Shown: positions 45,095-53,349 of the stretch, piece after piece | How positions within the stretch are numbered: position 1 is the stretch's first letter | Layout of the letters: each line of letters starts with the position of its first letter | Source of the DNA: Chitinophaga sp. SYP-B3965 | GTDB lineage: Bacteria > Bacteroidota > Bacteroidia > Chitinophagales > Chitinophagaceae | Length of the DNA: 64,000 nt | NCBI RefSeq assembly: GCF_009647655.1 | Contig: NZ_WJFD01000002.1 | Span: forward strand, 434,001 to 498,000 | Reading direction: 5' to 3' | The notes under the pieces: model-generated | Told to the model about the DNA's origin: nothing | Database searches by the model: none | Seen by the model: the letters and a program-made list of their open reading frames with translations, nothing else | Made by a program: the position numbers and the translations under genes

Positions 45095-45543
45095 CTTTTC
45101 TTAAAAGCCTCTACTTTATCTTCGATATTATCAATGGCCTCCTCAATGGAATGAGAGTGTTTGAGGTCCAGGTGTTTTTTGGTTTCCAGTGCCAGCTTTG
45201 TATAGAACTGGCGGAGTGTATTTAATTCTTCTTCTGATAAAGATTCCACATCAATTAAACGATTGCTGGCGGTTTTAGTGGCCGCTATCAGTTCATTCAG
45301 TTTCAGCTGGATGGATTTGGAATCTTTATTCTGTGATTTCTGGATGATGAACACCATCAGGAAAGTAATGATGGTGGTGCCGGTATTGATGACCAGTTGC
45401 CAGGTATCAGAATATTTAAAGATGGGGCCGGTTACACCCCATACGATAATAGTCAGAAGGGCCAGTATAAATGCCCATGGGCTTCCGGTTGCTGCGACTA
45501 CTTTTTCTGAGAACTTTTCAAAAGCGTGTACCTTCTGGGCCAT
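45091..45543 (-). CDS. Low-affinity iron permease-like membrane protein
   Basis: 150 residues with the family pattern: KFSEKVVAATGSPWAFILALLTIIVWGVTGP (first helix), WQLVINTGTTIITFLMVFIIQKSQNKD (second), and a C-terminal charged coiled coil. In yeast Fet4-like proteins carry this domain; bacterial members are unproven as iron carriers. It begins 5 bases after the sigma-54 activator gene on the same strand. Confidence 0.8.
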   Translation of the reverse strand: MAQKVHAFEKFSEKVVAATGSPWAFILALLTIIVWGVTGPIFKYSDTWQLVINTGTTIITFLMVFIIQKSQNKDSKSIQLKLNELIAATKTASNRLIDVESLSEEELNTLRQFYTKLALETKKHLDLKHSHSIEEAIDNIEDKVEAFKKS

Positions 45544-45548
45544 ATACT

Positions 45549-46985
45549 TTAGTAATTGATATTGAGCAGGCGGAGTTTATTGTACAGGGTTTTCCTGTCA
45601 ATATTCAACAGCTGGGCTGCTTTGGTTTTGTTATACTTCACTTCCTTGAGTACATTAATGATCTTATTGTACTCTGCTTTCAACGCCACGGATTTCAAGT
45701 CGTTAGACTCTGGCATTTCAATTTCTTCTTCACCATCCTGACCCAAACTCTCCTGTGGCGGGGCCATGGTAGTACGGAAGGTGCCACCTCCTTTCATTTC
45801 CAACGGAAGCGCAGCCATGCTGATCTCCTTATTGGCGGGCGTTAATAAACTGGCGCGGCGGATCACGTTCTTCAATTCACGGATATTTCCCGGCCAGTCG
45901 TACTGCCTGAAGCATTCCCATACTTCTTCGCTGAGCACCACAGGTGGTTTATTCAGTTCTTTACTTACCTGCACCATGAAGGAGTCCACAAAGAATGGAA
46001 GGTCTGCATTGCGGGTACGTAATGGGGGAATATGAATAGTGAACTCATTGAAACGGTGGAAAAGGTCTTCTCTGAACTTGCCTTTTTGAACGGATTCAAA
46101 GAGGTTTTCATTGGAAGCTACGATCAGGCGTACATCTATGGATATTTCCTTCATGCTTCCCACGCGGCGGATCTGTTTTTCCTGGATCACCCGGAGCAGT
46201 GCTACCTGGATGTCGTATGTGAGATTGGAGATCTCATCGAGGAATAAAGTACCGCCGTGTGCTTGTTCAAAAGCGCCTATTTTGGTGTTGATGGCCCCTG
46301 TAAAAGAACCCTTTTCATGCCCAAAAAGTTCACTGGCTGCCAATTCCCGGGAAAGACTGCCACAATCCAGGGCTACAAAGGGTTGTCCTTTGCGGCTGCT
46401 GTGTTCATGGATGAGATGGGCTACGGATTCCTTGCCGGTACCTGTTTCACCAAAAATGATCACGCTGTAATCAGTTGGTGCTACGAGGGTTAGCTCGCGG
46501 TACAATGCTTTGGATGGTTCGCTTTCACCATATACGTAAGAACCGGTTTTATGTTGCTGGGTAGCGGGTAAGTTATTTTCTTCGTGGGCATGGGGGGCCA
46601 CGGCCACTTCAGAGAGCACAACTGGTTTTTGCGACAGGGCTTTATTTACCAGGCTGAGGATCTCGTCAGGATACAAAGGTTTGGAGATATAGTCGTAAGC
46701 GCCATTCTTCACCATTTCCACAGCGATCCTTACATCCGTATAACCTGTAATGATGATCACTACGGTTTGCGGGCTGATCTGGCGGATATCGCTCAATAAC
46801 TTGGCGCCATCGGTATCTTTCAACCGATAGTCACATAATACCAGGTCATAAGGCTCCTCCTTAATCATTTTTAAAGCCTGGCTACCGGTCATGGTACTAT
46901 CTACCTTGAACCCGTGTTTGCTTAAAAATTTACTAAGAAGGGTACAAATGTTTATTTCATCATCAATAATGAGGATACGTTTCAT
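45549..46985 (-). CDS. NtrC-family sigma-54-dependent response regulator
   Basis: 478 residues: receiver (about 1-120; IDDE, phospho-Asp in LCDYRLKDTDG), AAA+ domain (about 150-380; Walker A GETGTGKES, GSFTGA loop, Walker B GGTLFLDEI) and a Fis-type C-terminal helix-turn-helix (NKTKAAQLLNIDRKTLYNKLRLL). It would activate -24/-12 promoters with RpoN. Several such promoters appear in the next 15 kb. The kinase partner may be one of the two at 49167-52076. Confidence 0.94.
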   Translation of the reverse strand: MKRILIIDDEINICTLLSKFLSKHGFKVDSTMTGSQALKMIKEEPYDLVLCDYRLKDTDGAKLLSDIRQISPQTVVIIITGYTDVRIAVEMVKNGAYDYISKPLYPDEILSLVNKALSQKPVVLSEVAVAPHAHEENNLPATQQHKTGSYVYGESEPSKALYRELTLVAPTDYSVIIFGETGTGKESVAHLIHEHSSRKGQPFVALDCGSLSRELAASELFGHEKGSFTGAINTKIGAFEQAHGGTLFLDEISNLTYDIQVALLRVIQEKQIRRVGSMKEISIDVRLIVASNENLFESVQKGKFREDLFHRFNEFTIHIPPLRTRNADLPFFVDSFMVQVSKELNKPPVVLSEEVWECFRQYDWPGNIRELKNVIRRASLLTPANKEISMAALPLEMKGGGTFRTTMAPPQESLGQDGEEEIEMPESNDLKSVALKAEYNKIINVLKEVKYNKTKAAQLLNIDRKTLYNKLRLLNINY

Positions 46986-47054
46986 ACTTAATTTGGTATT
47001 GGACGGGTATTAAATTTACGACTAATTATGCACATGCTTTACTTAAGCTAACAT

Positions 47055-47414
47055 CTAACTTTTTACGTCAGTAATGATCTCCTGCAATTTCCCTACATTA
47101 AAAGGTTTAGGCAAAAAGTGGGCCGCTCCTGCTGTTAGGGCCTTTTCTTTTTCCAATCCGTTGTCATAGGCACTGATAGTGATCACTTGCAGGGCAGGGT
47201 AAAGCTTTTTTATCTGAGGCAATGCCTCCAGTCCGGAACCATCCGGGAGGTGTATATCCAGGAATAGGACGTCCGTTGGATGACTTTTCAGGAATTGCCA
47301 GCCTTCTGCCAGGGCATGAACATATTTTACTTTATACCCATACTTGCTGAGATTCAATTGCAGTAAGCGGCAGATGTCCGGTTCATCATCTATGATCAGA
47401 ATTGAATTTCCCAT
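47055..47414 (-). CDS. Single-domain response regulator (receiver only)
   Basis: 119 residues, receiver domain alone: SILIIDDEPDICRLLQLNLSKYGY, phospho-Asp in VLFLDIHLPDGSG, Thr/Ser switch in VITISAYD, and FLPKPF with the conserved Lys. Without an output domain it may act as a phosphorelay intermediate or compete for phosphate. The frame extends upstream to 47582, but ATG 47414 is where homology begins. It lies 69 bases upstream of the sigma-54 activator on the same strand. Confidence 0.88.
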   Translation of the reverse strand: MGNSILIIDDEPDICRLLQLNLSKYGYKVKYVHALAEGWQFLKSHPTDVLFLDIHLPDGSGLEALPQIKKLYPALQVITISAYDNGLEKEKALTAGAAHFLPKPFNVGKLQEIITDVKS

Positions 47415-47760
47415 GATCGTTTGGTGTTGAGTATCCTGTTTTGGGTGGTGGTTATTGGCATATTGAACAGGTTTTGTGGCGGTATGTATAGGTACCCGGC
47501 TTTCGCGGGTTGGGTTGATGATCGACAGATCAAAAACATTTCCGAATATCTTGTTCCAATATGTGTGTCTTCTGTAGCCCATGGTAACAACCTTCTGTTC
47601 AAATATAAGAGGTGCAAACTCTCTGCCGGAAAAAAATGCCTGTCTTGCCTGCTAATCTGGGGATAAAATTCCACACTTTCCCCAACTGCTGTTTCCCAAT
47701 CTGCGATAATAATAGGTCATTTCTCTTGTTGTTTTCCTGCTGTTAACCCCGCTGGCCCGG
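47415..47760. other. Divergent intergenic region before csbD-like gene
   Basis: No gene is seen in this stretch. A small hairpin ACCCG/CGGGT lies around 47492-47508. The csbD-side end carries the sigma-54-like element listed next. Short open frames here have no family resemblance. Confidence 0.35.
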
Positions 47761-47776
47761 TGGTATAGTAATTGCC
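47761..47776 (+). promoter_or_regulatory. Sigma-54-like -24/-12 promoter of the csbD-like gene
   Basis: TGGTATAGTAATTGCC: GG and GC separated by exactly 10 bases, as in TGGCAC-N5-TTGCA. It ends 29 bases before ATG 47806, so transcription would start about 19 bases before the gene. It is one of the two best sites in the window. Confidence 0.7.
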
Positions 47777-47805
47777 TTTTTATCAGAACAATAAAACATT
47801 ATCAT

Positions 47806-47991
47806 ATGAACTCACTGCAATTGAAAGGAACATGGAACGAGGTTAAAGGTAAATTAAAACAGCAATATGCGGACCTTACTGATGATGATCTGTTGTATAC
47901 CGAGGGCAAAGAAGATGAGCTGTACGGTAAACTGCAAAAGAAACTGGGTAAGTCCAAAGAAGAAGTACAAAAATTAATTAGCGATCTATAG
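47806..47991 (+). CDS. CsbD-family stress protein
   Basis: 61 residues with the CsbD pattern: LKGTWNEVKGKLKQQYADLTDDDLLYTEGKEDELYGKLQKKLGKSKEEV. CsbD proteins are small, cytoplasmic, strongly induced in stress (sigma-B regulon in Bacillus); their biochemical role is unknown. Preceded by a sigma-54-like promoter and followed by a long 3' region ending in a strong terminator. Confidence 0.93.
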   Translation: MNSLQLKGTWNEVKGKLKQQYADLTDDDLLYTEGKEDELYGKLQKKLGKSKEEVQKLISDL

Positions 47992-48146
47992 CCGATGCGT
48001 AGGCTATACTTTTATCATAGCTGTTGTTTTAGTTATTGGCTGCTGTAAAGGTTTTATAATGCGAGCAGCATTATAACATTTATCAATAAAATGATAAGGT
48101 GTTTTATGTGAAAAGCGAAACAATATAAAACCAGATAGCTTGCCTT
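47992..48146 (+). other. Structured 3' region of the csbD-like transcript
   Basis: No gene here. A 9-bp hairpin TTATAATGC/GCATTATAA sits at 48054-48076, and TTATCA/TGATAA repeats follow before the terminator. It could be a long 3' UTR or a small RNA. Confidence 0.35.
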
Positions 48147-48184
48147 GCTGTCCTGCATATTCATGCAGGACAGCTTTTTTTTAT
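48147..48184 (+). terminator. Strong intrinsic terminator
   Basis: A perfect 12-bp stem GCTGTCCTGCAT/ATGCAGGACAGC with loop ATTC, followed by a run of eight or more T. It is 155 bases after the csbD-like stop. Confidence 0.93.
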
Positions 48185-48208
48185 TCCTATGCCCCATGCG
48201 GGCGGGGC

Positions 48209-48242
48209 AAAAAAAAGCCTTTGGTAACTTAATACCAAAGGC
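48209..48242 (-). terminator. Intrinsic terminator of the DUF2383-like gene
   Basis: On the minus strand GCCTTTGGTA/TACCAAAGGC (10 bp, 6-base loop) is followed by eight T. It lies 31 bases after the stop at 48274. Confidence 0.9.
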
Positions 48243-48273
48243 GATGGAGTTTTTCACTAAATGGAGGAATTGA

Positions 48274-48732
48274 TTATTTATTCACAGCTTCAACATCCCG
48301 CATATGGCGGATCTGGTCATGTGATGCTTTGAGTGTTCTTTGCTGATCTGTGATAATAGAACGGATATTTTCCGGTAAGTAATCCTGGGCTAAAGCTTCG
48401 CGGTAGGATTTCTGTGCGGCGTCTTCTCCATATTCGCAGGAAGCGAGGATAGCGTGCCGGTCGTTTCCACCAAAGGATACTTTCACATCCATCCAGGTAC
48501 GATAGATCTTACCTGCAATGGTAGTGTCCCTTTCTCTTTCTTCTCCCATGGTCCGGAGTTCCTTGTTCAATTCAATGGTGAAATTTTTACTATCTGCAAC
48601 CATATTATCGAAGAGGATCTTCAGGTCGCCATCATCCGTTTGTTTAATGGCTTTCTGATACCCTTCGATCCGGTCGTTATTAATTTTCACCAGGTCTTCC
48701 AATACTTCTGCTGTTTTTTCAGAATGTTGCAT
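48274..48732 (-). CDS. DUF2383-like four-helix protein (PA2169 type)
   Basis: 152 residues, all alpha: EKTAEVLEDLVKINNDRIEGYQKAIKQTDDGDLKILFDNMVADSKNF, then two more helices with YGEDAAQKSYREAL. This is the PA2169/DUF2383 ferritin-like bundle without obvious iron ligands, seen with stress genes. ATG 48732 (MQHSEKTAEV) was chosen over the frame start at 48825, which lies upstream of the sigma-54-like promoter. Confidence 0.85.
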   Translation of the reverse strand: MQHSEKTAEVLEDLVKINNDRIEGYQKAIKQTDDGDLKILFDNMVADSKNFTIELNKELRTMGEERERDTTIAGKIYRTWMDVKVSFGGNDRHAILASCEYGEDAAQKSYREALAQDYLPENIRSIITDQQRTLKASHDQIRHMRDVEAVNK

Positions 48733-48770
48733 AATGGTAATTTTTTTTGGATGATCAATAATGTAATAAC

Positions 48771-48786
48771 TCCAAAAACACTGCCA
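48771..48786 (-). promoter_or_regulatory. Sigma-54-like promoter of the DUF2383-like gene
   Basis: On the minus strand TGGCAGTGTTTTTGGA has the TGGYA-N6-TTG layout, 38 bases before ATG 48732. The -12 pair is GG rather than GC. Confidence 0.45.
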
Positions 48787-48828
48787 CCTGAAAACACCGG
48801 TTGTTACGTTATTTGTGACGATCATTCA

Positions 48829-48841
48829 CCCCCTATGGGGG
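48829..48841. promoter_or_regulatory. CCCCCTATGGGGG palindrome between divergent stress genes
   Basis: A 5-bp perfect inverted repeat around TAT, with further symmetry in the flanks (TTC ... GAA-like). It lies between the two divergent sigma-54-like promoters, where an activator site would be expected. Confidence 0.35.
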
Positions 48842-48905
48842 AAGCACTTCCACAATGTATCCCACGAACGCTGCCACAGATAAGGATACTGCCGTTCTTT
48901 GGCAT

Positions 48906-48921
48906 TGGCACAATTTTTCCA
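48906..48921 (+). promoter_or_regulatory. Sigma-54-like promoter of the 50-residue membrane protein gene
   Basis: TGGCACAATTTTTCCA: perfect -24 TGGCAC, -12 part TTCCA instead of TTGCA. It ends 30 bases before ATG 48952. Confidence 0.45.
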
Positions 48922-48951
48922 TTACAATGAATGAACTTAAACTATAAAGCC

Positions 48952-49104
48952 ATGAGTAATTTACTTTATCTGATAGCGGTAATCCTTATTATAGGCTGGT
49001 TACTTGGATTCTTTGTTTACTCTGCTACTGGCCTCATTCATGCATTATTGGTACTGGCTATTATTGCCATACTCATCAACATTATTCGTGGAAGGGCCGT
49101 TTAG
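48952..49104 (+). CDS. Small membrane protein (lmo0937/DUF5670-like)
   Basis: 50 residues: MSNLLYLIAVILIIGWLLGF, then FVYSATGLIHALLVLAIIAI and LINIIRGRAV. Two membrane helices with a short turn and a basic end are the hallmark of lmo0937-type small membrane proteins, often stress-induced. The gene is short but has a sigma-54-like promoter upstream and a terminator downstream, which supports it. Confidence 0.82.
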   Translation: MSNLLYLIAVILIIGWLLGFFVYSATGLIHALLVLAIIAILINIIRGRAV

Positions 49105-49125
49105 CGAAAGAGCGCCTATATAATA

Positions 49126-49160
49126 AAAAGAGGAAAAGGATGAAACCCTTTTCCTCTTTT
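49126..49160. terminator. Bidirectional intrinsic terminator
   Basis: A 14-bp perfect stem AAAAGAGGAAAAGG/CCTTTTCCTCTTTT with a 7-base loop and T run ATTTTTTT. It serves the small membrane protein gene (+) and the hybrid kinase gene (-). Confidence 0.92.
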
Positions 49161-49166
49161 ATTTTT

Positions 49167-50603
49167 TTAAGCCGGGGGTAATGTGATGGTGAACAAAGTT
49201 CCTTCACCCAGTACACTTTCTACCTGGATGGTGCCTTTGTGATTGAGGATGATGTTCTGTGTGGAAGTTAAGCCCAGTCCGGTGCCTTTGGCTTTTGAAG
49301 TGTAAAAGGGATCGAAGAGTTTGCCTTTGTTTTCTTCCGGAATGCCGGTGCCGTTATCACCGATGCGGATCAGTAACTTGCCCTGGCTCATTTGCGTGCT
49401 TACGGTGAGGATACCATTACCGGGCGTCATGGCTTCAATAGCATTGATCAGAAGATTTAAGAGGGCAATATTCATTTTCTCTTCATCTACTACCAACACT
49501 GCTTCTTCTTCCATGTAGTGTTCCAGCAAGCGGATACCGTTTAATTGCAGACGGTCCTGGGAAAGGACCAGCGCTTTTTTTACCACTTCGTTGGCGGGGT
49601 ATTCCTGCATGTTGAGTTCCAGCATGCGGGTAGATTGCAGGAGTTCTGTTACCAGTACATTGATGCGGGTACAATTCCGCTCAATGATATCCAGGTAAAG
49701 GTTGCTGTCTTCCACGGTGGGCACTTCATCCTGCCGGTACTGGCCAACAGCCAGCAATATATTGGTGAGCGGATTTCTTACTTCATGGGCTATTACACGG
49801 GCAATGCGGCCGGTGATCACAAACTTTTCCTGATTCCGTTTTTCCTGTTCTTCCCGTTTCTTATCAGAAATATCTTCAGCTACGCATAAAAAGGTACCCA
49901 GCTGTTCATCCAGTTTATTAGCATTGATGAGCATATCCAGCTTTTGCCCGGATTTGCTTTTGAAGGTGAATTCCTTGTGCACGATGGCACTGTCTTCACA
50001 GATGTCCAGCAGGAATTGCAGGGCTTCTGCTTCCTGCATGAAAAGTTCCTTCAGGTTCATCGTCAGCAATTCTTCCTTGCTGTATTGCAACTTCCGCATG
50101 GCGGTTGGGTTGACCTCGATAACGTTCTTATGGCAATCTGCGAGGATGATCAGGTCGTGGCTCTTTTCAAAGATGCCGAAATATTTCCTTTCATTTTCTG
50201 CAATGAGGCGCAGGTGTTTGAACTCTGTAATGCCGTAACGGATGGCCCTCTCCAGTTCCTGCCCGGTTATTTCCCCTTTAACGAGGTAGTCCGTGGCGCC
50301 TGCCATCATCGCTTCATTATCTATGGCATAATCCCCTTTACCGGTGAGCATGATCACGGGGGCTTCATAACCGATTTCCTGAAAATGGCGGAGGGTGTCT
50401 ATACCGGTATATTGGCCAAGGCGGTAATCCACCAGGTATAATTCGTGTTCCTTTTTCTCAATGGCGGCAATGCCTTTCTGATAAGTGGGCGCCCATTCCA
50501 GATGGTATTGTTCCGGGGCAACATCCTGCAATAAACTATTGACGAGGAAAAAATCATCCTCATCATCATCTATCATTAAAATACGTTTACGTGTGTTTTT
50601 CAT
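49167..50603 (-). CDS. Receiver-PAS-histidine kinase
   Basis: 478 residues, cytoplasmic: N-terminal receiver (about 1-125; MIDDDEDDFFLVNSL, Asp in LVDYRLGQYTG, Lys in LVKGE), PAS domain (about 132-250), HisKA (GRIARVIAHEVRNPLTNI, phospho-His) and HATPase (DNGTGIPEENKGKLFDPFYTSK, GTGLGL). An input receiver means it is itself driven by another kinase. It starts 54 bases after the CHASE3 kinase gene, same strand. Confidence 0.93.
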   Translation of the reverse strand: MKNTRKRILMIDDDEDDFFLVNSLLQDVAPEQYHLEWAPTYQKGIAAIEKKEHELYLVDYRLGQYTGIDTLRHFQEIGYEAPVIMLTGKGDYAIDNEAMMAGATDYLVKGEITGQELERAIRYGITEFKHLRLIAENERKYFGIFEKSHDLIILADCHKNVIEVNPTAMRKLQYSKEELLTMNLKELFMQEAEALQFLLDICEDSAIVHKEFTFKSKSGQKLDMLINANKLDEQLGTFLCVAEDISDKKREEQEKRNQEKFVITGRIARVIAHEVRNPLTNILLAVGQYRQDEVPTVEDSNLYLDIIERNCTRINVLVTELLQSTRMLELNMQEYPANEVVKKALVLSQDRLQLNGIRLLEHYMEEEAVLVVDEEKMNIALLNLLINAIEAMTPGNGILTVSTQMSQGKLLIRIGDNGTGIPEENKGKLFDPFYTSKAKGTGLGLTSTQNIILNHKGTIQVESVLGEGTLFTITLPPA

Positions 50604-50657
50604 TCTTTAGATTATAATGGCCTGCCCTGTATCAGCAATAAACGTGCTCCTTTTATT

Positions 50658-52076
50658 TTATTGTTTTATGGGCAGTACGATCACGAATGCGGCTCCCTTT
50701 TCCGGGTAGCCATAGGCTGTGATGGTACCATGGTGCGCATCCACGATCTTTTTGCAGATGGCCAGCCCGATGCCGGTTCCTTTATATTCGCTTACGCCGT
50801 GCAAACGTTGAAAAATGAGGAAGATCCGCTCCGCATTGGCCTGATCGAACCCAATTCCGTTATCTTCTATGGTAATGCGGCAGAAAGTTTCTTCCCGTTT
50901 GTCTTCTTTTATGGTGCCTGTTTCCCTGCCAGACAGCAACTCTTTTTTGATCCTGATCACCAGGGGGCGTTCAGGATCGGCAAATTTTACGGAATTGGAA
51001 AGCAGGTTGAGGAATAACTGGTGAAAGGCGGTATCACTACCCTCAATTTCGGGCAGCTGATCATGATAGACAATCCCTTTACGATCCTGCAGGGCTAATT
51101 CCAGGTCTCCGATCACATTCTGGAGAAGCTGGTTCATATCTACCGGTTTTACGCTTTCAGGTGTGATCCTGCCTGCGCGGGAAAAACTGAGCAGATCATT
51201 GATGAGTACACGCATCCTGTGTACGGCCACTACCATGCGATCTATTAACTGAGATGCATCCGCGGGAAGTTCCGGTTTATATTTTACCTGGAGGCGGTCT
51301 GAGAAGGTGGATATTTTACGTAAAGGTTCCTGAAGGTCATGCGAAGCCACATAGGCAAACTGTTCCAGGTCCAAATTGCTTTTATTGAGCAGGGTGATGT
51401 TTTCCTGCAATTCCCGCTGATAGTTCTTGAGCCGTGTTTCTACATGCAGCTGCAGCCTGAATTCCCTGTTAAGGATGATGTAGGAATAAACACCGATCAA
51501 AATGGCGAAAATGGAAATGATAAAAACAACGGGGATCCAGAGGGTGGAGAAAAACTGGAAGAGGCGGGACCTTTCTGTTAACTGGGCTTCTTCGATATCC
51601 GTCATATCCTGCACCTTTTTATCTATCAGGTCCATGGACACTTCTCCTTCCTCTACGGAAATGCGGCCGCCTACAGCAGTGTTCGTTTGTTCTCCGGCGG
51701 TGAGCTGTTTGTATTTTATATCCAGGAGGTTCTTTAATGTATCCAGGTTCTTTTGCTGAGCAGGATCATTGATGATCTTGCGGAGGTTCCGGTATTCCTT
51801 TTCAATTTTAGCGCTGCGCTCTTCCATACTGGGATGCAGGAAGGCAGCTTGCTTAGTAAGGTTATACCCCCGGATGGCGGCTTCCGCATCTTTCAACTGT
51901 TTGGTGATCACCTCCAGCTTTTTGGAGACCTCAATGGTGTGGTTCAGCTGATTAGCGTTGTGCATGAGGTTCTTGGCTATCAGATATGATAACACGGTAG
52001 CCCCTACTATGATAGTAAACGCGATAAAAAAGCCGATCCTGATCTTTTTCTGTACGCTGATATGCATTGGTTTCAT
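50658..52076 (-). CDS. CHASE3-domain sensor histidine kinase
   Basis: 472 residues: first membrane helix (IGFFIAFTIIVGATVLSYLIA), periplasmic CHASE3 domain (about 35-185), second helix (WIPVVFIISIFAILIGVYSYII), coiled coil, HisKA (LEQFAYVASHDLQEPLRKI) and HATPase (DNGIGFDQANAERIFLIFQRLHG, GTGIGLAI). It probably senses an extracytoplasmic stress and forms a relay with the downstream hybrid kinase. ATG 52076 was chosen; 52067 and 52109 are alternatives. Confidence 0.92.
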   Translation of the reverse strand: MKPMHISVQKKIRIGFFIAFTIIVGATVLSYLIAKNLMHNANQLNHTIEVSKKLEVITKQLKDAEAAIRGYNLTKQAAFLHPSMEERSAKIEKEYRNLRKIINDPAQQKNLDTLKNLLDIKYKQLTAGEQTNTAVGGRISVEEGEVSMDLIDKKVQDMTDIEEAQLTERSRLFQFFSTLWIPVVFIISIFAILIGVYSYIILNREFRLQLHVETRLKNYQRELQENITLLNKSNLDLEQFAYVASHDLQEPLRKISTFSDRLQVKYKPELPADASQLIDRMVVAVHRMRVLINDLLSFSRAGRITPESVKPVDMNQLLQNVIGDLELALQDRKGIVYHDQLPEIEGSDTAFHQLFLNLLSNSVKFADPERPLVIRIKKELLSGRETGTIKEDKREETFCRITIEDNGIGFDQANAERIFLIFQRLHGVSEYKGTGIGLAICKKIVDAHHGTITAYGYPEKGAAFVIVLPIKQ

Positions 52077-52390
52077 TAAAATGGGGCTAACTAAGTTACT
52101 TAAAAACAAGTACTTATTTACATTCCCCCCTCGTGCAACAATTTCTACAGTTTGAAAAGGTATTTCTACATAACAGATCAGGGTGATAGCATGGAATACT
52201 TCGCTATAGTGGTTGCCGTATGATTATTAAGGTTGTTAACAGCAATTGGAACCACTTGTGGTTATAATTCTCATTCTATTTCTCTTATCTCAACGCAAAT
52301 GTGATACCGTTATTGGAATGCTGTTTGAAATATTTATTCCTGTGATGCAGCAAGTGCATATCTATTTTTTACATCTTAAAATTGTGAGTT
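52077..52390. other. Divergent intergenic region before the stress operon
   Basis: No gene seen. A palindrome AACCACTTGTGGTT sits at 52250-52263, a possible regulator site, followed by the sigma-54-like element at 52314. Confidence 0.4.
52314..52329 (+). promoter_or_regulatory. Weak sigma-54-like element of the 52.4 kb operon
   Basis: TGGAATGCTGTTTGAA keeps the TGGNA-N6-TTG spacing but has A at -24 position 4 and GA at -12. It lies 61 bases before ATG 52391. Confidence 0.35.
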
Positions 52391-52771
52391 ATGAACAGCC
52401 TAACCAATCAGGACACTCCTGTAAAACCCGGCCAACCACAGCCGCAGCCACCAGGAAAGGAAGAAGAAAAAGGAAGACATGGGGAAGGTGGTGGGCAACC
52501 TAAACCTGAGATCCCGGACATACCGGAGGAAGTTCCAAAACGTGAAATAGACCGTAAACCCGGTGACCCGAAAGCTGTTCCCGAACAAGGGCCCAAAGAG
52601 CAGATCCCGGACAAAGGAGAGAGCGAAGAGAACAATGACGTAGAAGAACAAGACCCGGACCTGTTAGTGGAAGATGACCGTGATTCAGGGAACAAAGACC
52701 AGGATAGCGTGGTAGACAGCAGGGACCGATTCCCATTTCCTAACAAAGAAACACCATATAAAAAACAATAA
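52391..52771 (+). CDS. Disordered acidic/proline-rich protein
   Basis: 126 residues, highly charged (Pro, Glu, Asp, Lys), no hydrophobic segment, no Cys: QPQPPGKEEEKGRHGEGG, EIPDIPEEVPKREID, EENNDVEEQDPDLLVEDD. It is predicted to be intrinsically disordered, in the style of hydrophilin or desiccation proteins. It lies 3 bases before the DUF892 gene, probably first in a three-gene stress operon. No known family recognised. Confidence 0.7.
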   Translation: MNSLTNQDTPVKPGQPQPQPPGKEEEKGRHGEGGGQPKPEIPDIPEEVPKREIDRKPGDPKAVPEQGPKEQIPDKGESEENNDVEEQDPDLLVEDDRDSGNKDQDSVVDSRDRFPFPNKETPYKKQ

Positions 52772-52774
52772 ACA

Positions 52775-53332
52775 ATGGCAACTAAGAAAACATCCCCCGG
52801 CAAGACTTCCGCTGCAAAAAAGAATGGCGGCGAGAAGATGGAGAATTCCAAATTCCACAAGTTATTCATGGATGAGCTGAAAGACATATACTGGGCTGAA
52901 AAACACCTGGTAAAAGCACTGCCTAAAATGCAGAAAGCGGCTACATCAGAAGAACTTGCCAGTGCCATAGGTGATCACCTGGCCACTACAAAAGGACATG
53001 TAACCCGCATTGAGGAGATCTTTGGAATGCTTGGCGCCAAGGCTACTGCCAAAAAATGTGAAGCCATGGAAGGCCTGGTGATGGAAGCGCAGGAACTGAT
53101 GGAGGAAGAAGAAGAGTCCGCAGTGCTGGATGCCGGTTTGATCATTGCGGCGCAGAAAGTGGAACATTATGAAATTGCCACTTATGGTAGTCTGCGTACG
53201 CTGGCTAATATTATGGGGCATACAGATGTAGCTCATTTACTGGAACAAACGCTGGCAGAAGAAAAAGAGGCAGACAGTTTATTGACGCAGATTGCTGAAT
53301 CAACGGTGAATGAAGAAGCGTTATCTGAATAA
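52775..53332 (+). CDS. DUF892 ferritin-like protein (YciE/YciF)
   Basis: 185 residues. After a Lys/Ala-rich N-terminal tail (about 1-22) comes the DUF892 core: KFHKLFMDELKDIYWAEKHLVKALPKMQKAATSEELASAI, VEHYEIATYGSLRTLA, and LAEEKEADSLLTQIAE, carrying the carboxylate/His ligands of the ferritin-like di-iron site. YciE/YciF proteins are stress-induced. The basic tail could bind DNA, an inference. Confidence 0.9.
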   Translation: MATKKTSPGKTSAAKKNGGEKMENSKFHKLFMDELKDIYWAEKHLVKALPKMQKAATSEELASAIGDHLATTKGHVTRIEEIFGMLGAKATAKKCEAMEGLVMEAQELMEEEEESAVLDAGLIIAAQKVEHYEIATYGSLRTLANIMGHTDVAHLLEQTLAEEKEADSLLTQIAESTVNEEALSE

Positions 53333-53349
53333 ATCATTTTTCCGGAAAC

